Origin: an uncultured Verrucomicrobiota bacterium
GTDB lineage: Bacteria > Verrucomicrobiota > Verrucomicrobiia > Opitutales > Seribacteraceae
Assembly: GCA_902612125.1 (NCBI GenBank)
Contig: CACMBV010000004.1
Location: 54,358 to 118,357, forward strand
Direction of reading: 5' to 3'
Length of the DNA: 64,000 nt
Part shown: positions 1 through 8,375 of the stretch, one piece after another
How positions within the stretch are numbered: the first letter of the stretch is position 1
Layout: every line of letters begins with the position of its first letter
The notes under the pieces: model-generated
The model's database searches: none
Seen by the model: only the letters and a program-made list of their open reading frames with translations
What the model was told of the DNA's origin: nothing
Program-made: the position numbers and the translations under genes

Positions 1-395
1 GATTTGACTGGTTGGTCATCAATAAGCTCGATGCACTAAGTGATCTCAAAGCGGAATTTGATGAGCTGAAAATCTGTGTTGCCTACGAAAATGAATCTGG
101 GGATAAAATCACCAACATACCCCGTAGTGAAAAAATCAGAAAATCTTTTACCCCATGCTTTGAAATACTTCCCGTTTGGAAGGAGGATATTAGTGGGTGT
201 AAAAGCTTTGAAGCATTACCCGTTCAGGCCAAGCATTATGTCAAAAGGATGCTCCACAGTATCTGCGAAGTAGCATATGGTGAAAATTGGACAAAAATGC
301 AACTTCCTGAATTACTTTACATTGGAGTTGGACCAAATCCTGGGCAGGTTATTAACTGCCTACCAAAAACTTCTGAAATTCTTGGTCTTTCTTAA
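1..395 (+). CDS. purA: Adenylosuccinate synthetase, C-terminal part (5' end outside window)
   Basis: The reading frame is open to the left edge, so this is the 3' end of a longer gene. The translated C-terminal part (about 130 residues) has the signatures of PurA: the KLD and CVAY segments that bind IMP and GTP, a PVWKEDISGCKSFEALP stretch matching the conserved PGW-x-DIS region, and the terminal IGVGPNPGQVI, which matches the family's GPxRxQ(T/M)I ending. PurA makes adenylosuccinate from IMP, aspartate and GTP in AMP synthesis. The usual R in GPxR appears as N (GPNPGQ), a small deviation. nadC follows after 17 bases in the same direction. Confidence 0.88.
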   Translation, partial: FDWLVINKLDALSDLKAEFDELKICVAYENESGDKITNIPRSEKIRKSFTPCFEILPVWKEDISGCKSFEALPVQAKHYVKRMLHSICEVAYGENWTKMQLPELLYIGVGPNPGQVINCLPKTSEILGLS

Positions 396-412
396 ATAGC
401 AGCAATTCAGTT

Positions 413-1342
413 TTGAAAGATAATCCTCCAGCCCTAGAAAAATTCAAACAAAGATTATCATGGCAAGATTTGGACAAAAACCTCATTGAAAAACATCTTG
501 CGATCTGTGTAGAAGAGGATCTTGGTCTGTACTTAAGAGAAAGTTCAGCTTGTCAATTGGATGTCACCACCAAATACTGCGAAATTTCAAATCCTGGAAC
601 CGCTTATCTTACGGCTCGCGAATCGATGATTCTTTGTGGAATAAATTTGGTTCCTCATATTTTTAAAGTTTTCGAAACTAAAGGAATTAGCTTCCATTCT
701 AATTACATTGATGGGGATACCTTAAGTGGAAATGACATCATAGGTGCCATGACCGGTCCACTGAATGAAATTCTGTTTGTTGAACGCGTTGTGCTGAATT
801 TCTTACAAAGACTCTCCGGGATTGCCACTTCCACCTTGAAATTTAAAGCAACAATTAATGAATTTGGGGTGGGACTGCTGGATACGCGCAAAACGACGCC
901 AGGTTTAAGGCTTCTCGAAAAGTATGCCTCTGCCTGCGGTGGAAGTTTCAATCACCGTATTGGCCTCTTCGACCGAATCTTAATCAAAGACAACCACCTT
1001 GCCGCGGTGCAGGCAACTCAAGGGAAGGAATTAACGAACTTTCTTCATTCAGTAGCAGTCAAGAGCCCCAATCATTTTTTGATCGAAGTTGAAATTGATG
1101 AAATAGAACAACTTGAACCCGCCATAGCTGCAGGAGTTGATGCGGTATTACTTGATAATTTTTCCCCTGATTCGATCAGCAAAGCAATACTGCAAAACGA
1201 AAACAGAGTGGTTATCGAAGCAAGCGGAGGAATCACCGAGACAACCATCTCGGATTACGCCAAAGCAAAACCACACTTTATTTCAACGGGTGCTCCGGTC
1301 CACTCTAGCAGATGGGTAGACATCGGCCTTGATTGGAACTGA
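413..1342 (+). CDS. nadC: Nicotinate-nucleotide pyrophosphorylase (carboxylating), quinolinate phosphoribosyltransferase
   Basis: A 309-residue protein of usual NadC length. It contains the family's active-site run LDTRKTTPGLRLLEKYA followed by the GGSFNHRIGL segment and the LIKDNHL loop, and near the C-terminus the barrel motifs EVEID, DAVLLDN and EASGGI. NadC converts quinolinate and PRPP to nicotinate mononucleotide in de novo NAD synthesis. The start is a TTG at 413; no ATG nearby would keep the N-terminal helix. It lies 17 bases after purA, and birA begins 7 bases after its stop when the ATG is used, so it is probably part of one transcript. No nadA or nadB is in the window. Confidence 0.95.
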   Translation: MKDNPPALEKFKQRLSWQDLDKNLIEKHLAICVEEDLGLYLRESSACQLDVTTKYCEISNPGTAYLTARESMILCGINLVPHIFKVFETKGISFHSNYIDGDTLSGNDIIGAMTGPLNEILFVERVVLNFLQRLSGIATSTLKFKATINEFGVGLLDTRKTTPGLRLLEKYASACGGSFNHRIGLFDRILIKDNHLAAVQATQGKELTNFLHSVAVKSPNHFLIEVEIDEIEQLEPAIAAGVDAVLLDNFSPDSISKAILQNENRVVIEASGGITETTISDYAKAKPHFISTGAPVHSSRWVDIGLDWN

Positions 1343-1349
1343 TTTAAAG

Positions 1350-2405
1350 ATGTCCAAATACCCTTCAGGTAAAAGAAAAAAAATTGGGTCTGTCAAAATA
1401 GTTCCAAGATCAAAAGGCGAGAAAGATCCCAGCAGTTACTTATTACGGATGCTTATCAACGCGTCGCCCTATTATGTTTCTGGAAGTGTGCTTGCACAAA
1501 AGCTTAAGATGTCAAGGGTGGGAATTTGGTCAAGAATAGATAAACTTCGAAAAGCAGGACTCAGGATCGAGGCATCCCAAAACCTTGGCTATCGCTTAGC
1601 TGGTGAACCAAATCAACTAAACTTATCGTTGCTCAATGCTTGGATGAAAGAAAATAGAAAGATTTGTGATGTCTTTATCCATGATGAAGTGGATAGTACA
1701 AACAGTGAAGTTGAGCGCTTATTGGCAAGCGATGTCAAAACTCCTTTTGCTGTTTTATCAAACAGGCAGAAAAAAGGTCGAGGTCGACTAGGCCGTCACT
1801 GGCATAGTCCCAAGGGTGGCAACATTTACCTCTCGTTAGGTTTCAGACCGAATATCCAAGCAATACGCATAAGAAATTTTACCCTTTGGCTAGGTCTCAA
1901 TATATGCAGGTTTCTTAGACATTTTATGAGTACTGATAAAATAAAGATCAAATGGCCCAATGATATTTATTTTGATGGAAGAAAACTTGCGGGAATGCTT
2001 ACCGAAGCCTCGATTGACTGTGAAAGTATTAGGTCTCTTGTATTTGGAATCGGATTAAATGTGAACACTCAACCACAGCGTTATCCGAAGAATTTGGCCA
2101 TGCACTCGGTTTCTTTGCAGAATATAAATGCTGAACAAATACGAATCCATGAATTAGCGGCCAAACTTATCAAAATTATTCTCAACTGCTACAAGAATTG
2201 CATTTCTCAAAACATACAAGACCAACTTCTGTGCGGATGGCCCGAAGTCGATGAACTCAGTGGGAAAAAAATTGAGGTGTACTGTGGCAAAGAAACTTTT
2301 CTTGGAAAGGGCTCTGGTATTGATACGGAAGGGAACCTTCTTTTAAAACTCAGAAATGGCAGAATTAAAAAAGTACATAGTGGAGAAATCGAAGTACTCG
2401 TTTAA
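1350..2405 (+). CDS. birA: Bifunctional biotin-protein ligase / biotin operon repressor
   Basis: A 351-residue protein using the ATG at 1350; an in-frame TTG at 1329 would overlap nadC. Residues about 25-85 form a winged-helix HTH (SGSVLAQKLKMSRVGIWSRI), so this is the regulatory type of BirA. The ligase core follows: DEVDSTN, the biotinyl-AMP loop KKGRGRLGRHWHSPKGGN, KWPNDIYFDGRKLAGMLTE with the catalytic lysine region, and GIGLNVN. A small SH3-like C-terminal domain ends in HSGEIEVL. It charges biotin with ATP and attaches it to carrier proteins; a target, AccB, is encoded 9 kb downstream on the same strand. Repressor activity is inferred from the HTH; no operator was identified. Confidence 0.95.
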   Translation: MSKYPSGKRKKIGSVKIVPRSKGEKDPSSYLLRMLINASPYYVSGSVLAQKLKMSRVGIWSRIDKLRKAGLRIEASQNLGYRLAGEPNQLNLSLLNAWMKENRKICDVFIHDEVDSTNSEVERLLASDVKTPFAVLSNRQKKGRGRLGRHWHSPKGGNIYLSLGFRPNIQAIRIRNFTLWLGLNICRFLRHFMSTDKIKIKWPNDIYFDGRKLAGMLTEASIDCESIRSLVFGIGLNVNTQPQRYPKNLAMHSVSLQNINAEQIRIHELAAKLIKIILNCYKNCISQNIQDQLLCGWPEVDELSGKKIEVYCGKETFLGKGSGIDTEGNLLLKLRNGRIKKVHSGEIEVLV

Positions 2406-2417
2406 TCACACCCATAG

Positions 2418-3173
2418 ATGAACAAAATTCAATGCTTAGATATTGGGAATTCAAGCACAAAGCTTGGGATCTTCAAGGGTGAGGAACTACTTAATTTTTT
2501 TCAGTTCAAAACCTGCGATTTACTGACAAATCCTGAGTTGTTAGTATCGGAAATCCAAAAAAATCAGATAAACTTAGTTTATTGTTCCGTGGTTCCAAAG
2601 GTAGAGGTTTCCGTGAAAAAAGCCCTTACATCTTATGATCAAGAAATTCTTGCGATTAGCTCGGATGTCTGTGCTGGTATTCCCTTATCTTACTCTAATA
2701 AAAGAGAGATTGGAGCGGATAGAATTGCCAATTCAATCGCAGCCTTTCATTCATTAGTGCTCCCTTGTGTTGTCATTGATGTGGGAACCGCCACCACCTT
2801 TGATATCATAAGTCAAAAGGGTGGTTACGAAGGAGGGGTCATTCTCCCTGGGCCTCAAGGTTTCTTGGATTTTCTTGAGTCAAACACGGCCTTGTTACCA
2901 AAAATTGAATTGCCGCACAAATATCATAGCAAACGCCCCTATGGGAAAAGCACTCTGGATGCCATGTTAATTGGTGTCTTTTCCGGGTATAAAAATATGA
3001 TAGAAGGCGTCGTTCGCGACTTACGAGAGTACCTAGCCAAGAAGCACTCTAGTGAGGTAAAATTTGTGATTTGCGGAGGATCAAACTTGGAACTGGATAA
3101 CGATGAAATTGAAATATCCGAAAACCTCACTCTGCACGGTCTTCGCATTGCATATGAATTTTATCATAAGTGA
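2418..3173 (+). CDS. coaX: Type III pantothenate kinase
   Basis: A 251-residue protein of the ASKHA-fold CoaX family. It shows the N-terminal DIGNSSTKLGIF phosphate loop, the pantothenate-binding GADRIANSIAAFH segment, the second phosphate motif DVGTATTFDII, and the GGVILPGPQ stretch, in the usual order. CoaX phosphorylates pantothenate in the first committed step of coenzyme A synthesis and needs a monovalent cation. It begins 12 bases after birA; the birA-coaX pairing is common in bacteria, sometimes as a fusion. The next gene overlaps its stop by 4 bases (GTGA), suggesting translational coupling. Confidence 0.95.
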   Translation: MNKIQCLDIGNSSTKLGIFKGEELLNFFQFKTCDLLTNPELLVSEIQKNQINLVYCSVVPKVEVSVKKALTSYDQEILAISSDVCAGIPLSYSNKREIGADRIANSIAAFHSLVLPCVVIDVGTATTFDIISQKGGYEGGVILPGPQGFLDFLESNTALLPKIELPHKYHSKRPYGKSTLDAMLIGVFSGYKNMIEGVVRDLREYLAKKHSSEVKFVICGGSNLELDNDEIEISENLTLHGLRIAYEFYHK

Positions 3174-4204
3174 AAAACACAATGAGTGCTGAGACAAAAC
3201 CACTCCCAATCATTGAGGTTTTAAACCTGAAAAAAAGATATGGCCTCATTCAAGCGCTCAAAGGGATAAGTTTCTCCGTAGGAAAAGGTGAAATTATTGG
3301 TTTTCTAGGTCCAAACGGGGCAGGCAAGAGCACAACCCTTAAAATCCTCTCCGGATTAATTCCCGCTGATTCTGGAGAAGCCAAAGTTTGTGGAGTGGAT
3401 TTAGCTGAAGAAGGGGGAGAGGTCAGAAATCACATCGGTTTTTTACCTGAAAACAATCCTCTCCCAGAAGAATTACGCGTAATTGAATACTTGCATTTCA
3501 GAGCCATGCTTAAAGGACTTCGAGGAAGTAGAAAAAGAGATCGTATCCGCATTGCCCTTGATATTTGCGACTTAGAAAGAAAAGTCTCGGAACGAAAGAT
3601 CGGTAATTTGTCAAAAGGTTACAGACAAAGGGTCGGAATCGCTGATGCCCTTTTGACTGAACCGCGTTTAGTGATTCTTGATGAACCAACCATTGGATTG
3701 GATCCCAGGCAGTCCGCGGTTACCCGAAAGATGATGGAAAGATTGCGAGGAGAGGTAACTTTTTTATTGTCCAGCCACATCTTATCTGAAGTAGAGGCTT
3801 GTTGTGACCGAATGATTATTCTCAGTCATGGCCAAATTGTTACTGAAGGTACTCTTAATGAACTTCAAGAAGAATTCATCAATCGGACCATTTTCGAAGT
3901 GATTGCCTTAACCGACAGAATGTCATTACAAAAAAGTGTGCGAGAAATTGATCAAACATGTGAATTACTTCAGGATGAACCGGTAGATGTCAGCGGGAAA
4001 AAAAGATTTATATTTTCAACCGAGAAAGGTGAAGTGGTGGCGGAAGCTATATTGAGGTATCTCGTGAAAATTCCCGACCTACGAGTTTTTGAATTTCAGA
4101 TTGAAAGACCCGACTTGGAAACAATTTTTTTACGAGCAACGAAAAAAAACTGGGAAGAAAACGACCTGCTAGGAAAAAGGTCGCGTCGCTTTAAAATAGA
4201 ATAA
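3170..4204 (+). CDS. ABC transporter ATP-binding protein, GldA-like
   Basis: A 344-residue ABC ATPase. Walker A is GPNGAGKS, the Q-loop region is FLPENNPLPEEL, the signature is LSKGYRQRVG, Walker B is LVILDEP and the switch histidine is in LLSSHIL. About 100 residues follow the ATPase core and resemble the C-terminal domain of GldA/CcmA-type exporters. With the next two genes it forms an ATPase-permease-GldG set. The substrate is unknown; in Bacteroidetes GldAFG is needed for gliding, but homologues are widespread without gliding. The GTG at 3170 overlaps the coaX stop; an ATG at 3182 is an equally possible start. Confidence 0.9.
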   Translation: MKNTMSAETKPLPIIEVLNLKKRYGLIQALKGISFSVGKGEIIGFLGPNGAGKSTTLKILSGLIPADSGEAKVCGVDLAEEGGEVRNHIGFLPENNPLPEELRVIEYLHFRAMLKGLRGSRKRDRIRIALDICDLERKVSERKIGNLSKGYRQRVGIADALLTEPRLVILDEPTIGLDPRQSAVTRKMMERLRGEVTFLLSSHILSEVEACCDRMIILSHGQIVTEGTLNELQEEFINRTIFEVIALTDRMSLQKSVREIDQTCELLQDEPVDVSGKKRFIFSTEKGEVVAEAILRYLVKIPDLRVFEFQIERPDLETIFLRATKKNWEENDLLGKRSRRFKIE

Positions 4205-4219
4205 CCGTTATATTTGAGC

Positions 4220-5002
4220 ATGACACAGGGTTATTGGGTTATCTTAAGAACTGAAATCTTTAGTTTATTTATATCGCCAGCAACTTATGTTTCGACATTC
4301 TACTTTCTCGCTCTGTTAGGGGTGGGTTTTCGCTTTTTTATCGAAAGCTTTCCTGCTACAAATTGGATACTCCCACCCCTATCTTCCTTGGCTTTGGGAT
4401 TACTTTTCGGTGCTCCTGCATTGATCCCTTTTCTAACAATGAGAACAATTGCAGAGGAAAGGAGACTCGGTACACTTGAAACCCTAATGACTGCTCCGGT
4501 CGATGCAGTTTCTATTATCGCGGGCAAATGGAGTGCCAGTTACTTTTTTTACTTGTTGATTTGTTGCGGAGCTTACTCCTATCCTCTGCTTGTTTGCATC
4601 ATTTTCCCAAGTCAGGCTGAGAGTCTGGGTTTCCTTAAACCTGAGCATTGGATTGGGGGTTTCGTTTTCCTCATGTCCTTTGGGGCGAGTTTTTGTGCAA
4701 TTGGTATTTTTTCAAGTTCCATAACCAGAAATCAGATGGTGGCGGGGATGCTAAGTTTTTCATTAATTACTCTATATTTAGCAATTATGGCCTTTTCTTA
4801 CGGTGAGCCTACAAAAATAGATGAATTCCGTTCTTACGATGATTTATTCGCCATGGTCGGAGGCTCCCTACATAGGGGGTTAGACAAAATACAATTTTTT
4901 GCACTTGGGGTATTACATATTCCAACCATCTTACACCAATTAATTGTGGTTTTCTTCTTTTTAAGCCTTGCTAAATTACAAGTAGAAAAAATTCGGCACT
5001 AA
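4220..5002 (+). CDS. ABC transporter permease, GldF/ABC-2 type
   Basis: A 260-residue integral membrane protein with about six hydrophobic segments. The conserved ABC-2 permease stretch FLTMRTIAEERRLGTLETLM lies between the second and third segments, followed by TAPVDAVSIIAGKW. This coupling-helix motif is typical of the GldF/NosY group. It starts 15 bases after the ATPase gene; ATG 4220 is preferred over an in-frame TTG two codons upstream. The GldG-like gene starts 2 bases after its stop. The complex is expected in the inner membrane; cargo is not evident from sequence. Confidence 0.88.
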   Translation: MTQGYWVILRTEIFSLFISPATYVSTFYFLALLGVGFRFFIESFPATNWILPPLSSLALGLLFGAPALIPFLTMRTIAEERRLGTLETLMTAPVDAVSIIAGKWSASYFFYLLICCGAYSYPLLVCIIFPSQAESLGFLKPEHWIGGFVFLMSFGASFCAIGIFSSSITRNQMVAGMLSFSLITLYLAIMAFSYGEPTKIDEFRSYDDLFAMVGGSLHRGLDKIQFFALGVLHIPTILHQLIVVFFFLSLAKLQVEKIRH

Positions 5003-5004
5003 AC

Positions 5005-6609
5005 ATGGACTTTCGAAATTCTAGCAGGAACAAAAGAATTGAACACTGGATCATTGTGATTTTGATAAGTTCTTTGTGCATGGGATTAAATTTCTTTGTT
5101 TCAAAGCTTACTTGGCAGATAGACTTATCCAAAGAAACAAAATATTCACTTTCACGAGAAAGTTTAGCCCTGCTCAATAAACTCGAAGAACCAGTTGAAA
5201 TTATTGTCACGATTAAAGAAAAAAACAATTTGCCCAAAATAACCCATAAATTTCTGCAAGATCTCAAACTTTTGCTGGGAGCTCTGGAAAATGCACCCAC
5301 ATCAAAACAAATAAGAATCACCTATCTTGATGTAGATTCACCGAGGAATCTTCCTGATTATTTGAGTGCATTTCAATTAAACGAACCGAATTTGATTGTG
5401 GTCGCATCCCCAAAGGGAGGTCAAAAAACACTGTTTAGGTATAAAGTAGAATCAGCAAGCAATCCTTATGATAGTTCGACCCCTTTTCGATCAAATGATA
5501 ACGCAGCAAGACAAGCTTTATGGGAATCAAACTTTTATGCAGATTGGAAAGAGAGTTACAATGGAGTTATGGAACCCACAAAGTTTAGAGGAGAAGAAAA
5601 TTTAGTCAGGTCAATATTGGAAATTGCAGGTCAAAAAAATAAGCGAAATACCGCTTATTTCACCACAGGCCATGGCGAAAAAAGCCCCTTCGATCTCGAT
5701 GAAGAAAATGGGCTTTCTGCCTTATCAGGAATCCTCCAAGACAGAAACATAAAAGTTTCCACCATTGACCTGAGCGTGAGTAAAAGTGTCCCGGAGGATG
5801 CAATCATGCTCGTGATTGGAGGCCCAAGAGGGACATTTCAGGATCAGGAGGTTGCGAGCATTCAATCATTTCTCAATAACAGGGGGGGTAAGCTTATTTT
5901 GTCAATTGACCCGGTTGAAGAACTATCTGTGCTTGATAGACCTGCGTTCGGTTTAAGATCCATTTTAAAAGAATGGGGCATTCGTTGTCACGACATGTTA
6001 ATCTACGACTCAAGTCCAGAGAACTATGATTTTTTTACTGGATCTTACATTCTTCGGACTTTTCTGCAGAAAAATAATCACAAAATTGTTGAACAACATA
6101 TCCGATTGGGCTTATCCATTCAAAGCGACCGATGCAGACCGGTTGAAACCCTTGAGACTAATGTAAATAATTCCACCATGTGTGAAATTCTCTTTTCCTC
6201 TCAGAATGCCTTGGGTCTTTCTGGATGGACCCAAAGAAAATCACCTCCCGAGAAAAATGAATTACTTGATTTAGAAGGCAATATTCCGATCATTTCTGTC
6301 TCAGAAAAAGGTTCTGGCAAAAACAATCAAACGAGCCAAGATACCAAAGTGATTGTGTTAGGAAGCTCATCGATTCTTTCTAATAAGTACTTAACCAAAA
6401 GTTCAGGAAACCAGTTACTTGCCAAAAACATCGTTTACTGGATCAACGAAATTCCAGAGATGTTAGATATACCTCCAAGGGAATTAAATACATTCTCTAT
6501 TTCAATGCAGGAAGAGGAATTCCAAGCGCTTCTTTATTCAATTGCAATTATTCCAGGATTTATTGCATTAAGCGGAATTTTTGTTGGCTGGTTACGAAAA
6601 GAATTATGA
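5005..6609 (+). CDS. GldG-like ABC exporter accessory protein
   Basis: A 534-residue protein with one transmembrane helix near the N-terminus (about 14-36) and another at the C-terminus (about 507-529), enclosing a large extracytoplasmic region. The N-terminal DLSKETKYSLS segment and the later TTGHGEKSPF and LVIGGPRGTFQDQEV regions match the GldG / ABC-type uncharacterised transport family, with a GATase-like fold in the middle. It starts 2 bases after the permease and overlaps the next gene by 4 bases. It is usually regarded as part of the exporter, but its biochemical role is unknown. Confidence 0.85.
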   Translation: MDFRNSSRNKRIEHWIIVILISSLCMGLNFFVSKLTWQIDLSKETKYSLSRESLALLNKLEEPVEIIVTIKEKNNLPKITHKFLQDLKLLLGALENAPTSKQIRITYLDVDSPRNLPDYLSAFQLNEPNLIVVASPKGGQKTLFRYKVESASNPYDSSTPFRSNDNAARQALWESNFYADWKESYNGVMEPTKFRGEENLVRSILEIAGQKNKRNTAYFTTGHGEKSPFDLDEENGLSALSGILQDRNIKVSTIDLSVSKSVPEDAIMLVIGGPRGTFQDQEVASIQSFLNNRGGKLILSIDPVEELSVLDRPAFGLRSILKEWGIRCHDMLIYDSSPENYDFFTGSYILRTFLQKNNHKIVEQHIRLGLSIQSDRCRPVETLETNVNNSTMCEILFSSQNALGLSGWTQRKSPPEKNELLDLEGNIPIISVSEKGSGKNNQTSQDTKVIVLGSSSILSNKYLTKSSGNQLLAKNIVYWINEIPEMLDIPPRELNTFSISMQEEEFQALLYSIAIIPGFIALSGIFVGWLRKEL

Positions 6610-8354
6610 AAAAAGGAAAATTTCTGCTGATCCTAGCTAATATAGTGGTTGGCATCGCGATTTACTTTTCCTTGCAAAAAGAAAACCAGAAAGAGATGTC
6701 TTTGGACGAAGTTTTGATTTCCACCCTATCGAATTTAAAAACTCTTGAAATTCATCCTGCTTCTTCGGGTAAAAAAATTAAGATTGAAAAAAAATCAAGT
6801 GATTGGATTGTGACTGAACCTTTTATCTGGGCATCGAATAAATTGGCACTGGCTAATTTTCAGACAAAATTTGCCCACCTATCTGCTACAAGACTTTATG
6901 AAATAAACGAGCTTCGAAAAAAAGGAGAAATTATTGAAGATTATGGGATCAGAGAAAACTCTCCAACAATCAAAATAGCAGGGATAAATAACCAATTTGA
7001 ATTTAAGTTTGGTTCTTTTACCAGAAATGAAAATGATATTTACAGTTTGGTGCATCTTTCACACCTAAATAAAAAATATATCTTTAAATTAGACAGTGAA
7101 ATATCAACATTTTACAACACAAAAGCTATAGATTGGACTGAAAATAGTTTTATTAAGACACCGTTGTACGCAATTGATCACCTTTCCATTACTTTCGAAA
7201 ATCAAGAAGTAAAAAATACCACCAGCCTGACCAAACAGGAAGAAGAATGGTTTTTCACAGAACCATTTTCTGGAAAGGCAGATACTGAAAGGGTGCTCCT
7301 TCTTCTCAATAGCCTAGTATCTGCAAAAATAATCAATTATGACCTAAATCACGCTGACCAAAATAAGTCTTACAACAAATGGAAGGCCAAACTTGCAATT
7401 ACTGGTTTCAATCAAACTGAAGTTTTTCACTTCCAAGAAACTGCTCAGGGAAAGGTGGTTGGTCATGCGGATGAAACCAAAACCAAATTTATTCTAGAGG
7501 AATCTTTCTTAACTCAACTTAATGATTGGAGCAGTAAACTTAGAAGCAGAATCCTCTTTGAATTCTCTATGGATGAAATCCAAGTATTCGAAATCCTTCA
7601 AGAAAATAAAAAAGTCCAGTTAACCAAAACCGTCGAATCTAAATGGGAAGTTGGAGAATCAAACGGTTCAGAGATGACCTATCAGGATGCTGATGAAGAT
7701 GAAATTCTTAACTTTTTTAGGAAAATGAATTCCGCGACTGTGGATCAATTTCTTTCCATCAAAATGGTAGAAGATCCATCTAACAATGGACCGACATTCA
7801 GTCCTATTTTTACGGTTAATGCGATCTCAGAGGATTCGAGATTAAATTCATATCTTTTTTCGAGAACTACTGACGAAGATCAAGTTTGGACGGTCAGCGA
7901 CAGAGACCGAGCATTGCTATGTCTGATTAATCAAGACTTTAACCGCTTGCTTAAAGTAAACTTACTTGACTTTAGAGCGAAGGAAGTACTTCCGCCCAAA
8001 TTTAATTTTTCAGAGATTCAATTTCTCAATATTGAATCAAATGAAAGTAAAATAATAAATATGGATACTGCCCCGGAAACCTACGGTGTGTTTTCTGATT
8101 TTAATGCGGAAACATTCATAAGCGATCAATATTTAGATGATGGTGTCTGGATCTCCGGAGATTGGATTCCCTGGAAGTATAAATTATCTTTTGCGAATAA
8201 CGAAAATAATACCACCAAAACATCTGACTTCAGGTTAAGCGAAAGAAAAGGTGCAACTACATGGTATGGGGGTAATCCAAAGAATAAACTAGTTTTCAAT
8301 TTACCCATCAATCAAATTGATAACCTTGAACAACTTACAAAAGAAATAGAATAA
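6606..8354 (+). CDS. DUF4340 domain-containing membrane-anchored protein
   Basis: A 582-residue protein with a single N-terminal transmembrane segment (about 5-22), the remainder presumably periplasmic. The opening after the anchor, with LEIHPASSGKKIKIEKKS and DWIVTEPFIWASN, is the repeated unit of DUF4340, in which short beta-rich modules recur; a second copy starts near residue 195 (SITFENQEV ... EWFFTEPFSGKAD). Such genes usually follow gldG homologues, as here, with a 4-base overlap. The function is unknown; the linkage suggests an extracytoplasmic partner of the exporter. Confidence 0.8.
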   Translation: MKKGKFLLILANIVVGIAIYFSLQKENQKEMSLDEVLISTLSNLKTLEIHPASSGKKIKIEKKSSDWIVTEPFIWASNKLALANFQTKFAHLSATRLYEINELRKKGEIIEDYGIRENSPTIKIAGINNQFEFKFGSFTRNENDIYSLVHLSHLNKKYIFKLDSEISTFYNTKAIDWTENSFIKTPLYAIDHLSITFENQEVKNTTSLTKQEEEWFFTEPFSGKADTERVLLLLNSLVSAKIINYDLNHADQNKSYNKWKAKLAITGFNQTEVFHFQETAQGKVVGHADETKTKFILEESFLTQLNDWSSKLRSRILFEFSMDEIQVFEILQENKKVQLTKTVESKWEVGESNGSEMTYQDADEDEILNFFRKMNSATVDQFLSIKMVEDPSNNGPTFSPIFTVNAISEDSRLNSYLFSRTTDEDQVWTVSDRDRALLCLINQDFNRLLKVNLLDFRAKEVLPPKFNFSEIQFLNIESNESKIINMDTAPETYGVFSDFNAETFISDQYLDDGVWISGDWIPWKYKLSFANNENNTTKTSDFRLSERKGATTWYGGNPKNKLVFNLPINQIDNLEQLTKEIE

Positions 8355-8375
8355 CTGTGTGAAATTTATTTCTAG